DNA of 64,000 bases from Chitinophaga sp. (GTDB lineage Bacteria > Bacteroidota > Bacteroidia > Chitinophagales > Chitinophagaceae): assembly GCF_019236475.1 (NCBI RefSeq), contig NZ_JAFAIX010000010.1:124001-188000 (forward strand), in the 5' to 3' direction. Both the position numbers and the translations under genes were made by a program. This document shows, piece after piece, positions 63,849-64,000 of the stretch. A model generated the notes under the pieces. That model was not told the origin of the DNA. It made no database searches and saw only the letters and a program-made list of their open reading frames with translations. Position 1 is the stretch's first letter. Each line of letters opens with the position of its first letter.

Positions 63849-64000
63849 ATGTTATTCAACTATAGATATAGCGGTAACTCCCAGGTGTTCAGTGATGCCA
63901 GTAGCTCCGGTATCTCTTTTGCGCCGGATACACACCGGGCGCCTACTTTTTTTGTAGGCAAACTGAATAAGAAAATCGCCTTCCGCGAGGCTATTTCCGC
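63849..64000 (+). CDS. Unidentified gene, N-terminal fragment downstream of the WGR protein
   Basis: An ATG at 63849 opens a frame that stays open to the window end (50 full codons). It begins MLFNYRYSGNSQVFSDASS and has APTFFVGKLNKKIAFREAIS at the end. I do not recognise the family for certain. Its position 17 nt after the WGR-HEAT gene suggests an operon and functional link. Too little sequence is present for a function. Confidence 0.7.
   Translation, partial: MLFNYRYSGNSQVFSDASSSGISFAPDTHRAPTFFVGKLNKKIAFREAIS

Noticed and set aside
1..64000. tRNA genes, insertion sequences, prophage or defence islands
   Set aside because: No tRNA arm signatures, transposase or integrase motifs, terminal inverted repeats with target duplications, or known phage/defence genes were found.

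Overview
The window is chromosomal DNA from a Bacteroidota bacterium, most probably a Chitinophaga-like member of the Chitinophagaceae. The case rests on promoters of the Bacteroidota type (TTTG, about 19-20 nt, TAnnTTTG) in front of rnpB, panD and ychF; weak Shine-Dalgarno use; two secreted proteins with a type IX secretion (T9SS) C-terminal sorting domain; families typical of the phylum (DUF4270 lipoprotein, DUF2027-Smr protein, Lys/Ala-rich RNase R tail); and the pairing of panC with a short GT5-only 'glycogen synthase'. The species assignment is inference. I found no tRNA, rRNA, insertion sequence, prophage or CRISPR array. The only structural RNA I recognise is RNase P RNA.

Region 1 (1-10083, mostly + strand) is housekeeping: the end of a 5-formyl-THF cyclo-ligase, lpxK, an RNase R with a 400-residue basic tail, a polyprenyl diphosphate synthase, an amino acid permease, a DoxX-like protein, a DUF2027-Smr protein, rnpB and a DUF4870 protein. 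Region 2 (10120-22989, - strand) carries a secreted subtilase, a three-gene cluster that looks like the lower lysine catabolic route (saccharopine dehydrogenase, ALDH7-type dehydrogenase, DUF1338 2-oxoadipate dioxygenase) behind a structured leader, and then panC, panD, a UPF0104-like membrane protein, polyphosphate kinase, a Ppx/GppA phosphatase and panB. Region 3 (23100-26604, + strand) has the GT5-only protein, a DUF4270 lipoprotein and metK.

Region 4 (26665-54911) is a large exopolysaccharide locus. A - strand block holds a Wzc-like chain-length protein, acyltransferase, a 35-residue membrane peptide not called by length-limited gene finding, an O-antigen ligase/Wzy-like polymerase, a short TolC-like protein and a GT-C-like protein. 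A + strand block begins with a stand-alone response regulator followed by a sugar-1-phosphate transferase that has a degenerate receiver-like N-terminus, then three glycosyltransferases. Further glycosyltransferases and a Wzx-like flippase complete the pathway. Two secreted T9SS esterases, one of about 2350 residues, lie in the locus. Together the genes are enough to prime, elongate, decorate, flip, polymerise and export a polymer and perhaps de-esterify it outside the cell.

Region 5 (55080-64000) holds a GNAT-nitrilase fusion, a thiamine-binding-type MTH1187 protein, a PH-like membrane protein, a nucleoside-recognition (SpmA/SpmB-type) membrane protein, ychF, and a WGR-HEAT protein followed at once by the start of another gene that runs off the end. 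The most interesting leads are the receiver plus pseudo-receiver/sugar-transferase pair, the 35-residue peptide, a module repeated three times in the giant esterase, the lysine-operon leader, and a compound intergenic repeat-plus-terminator present at two loci.
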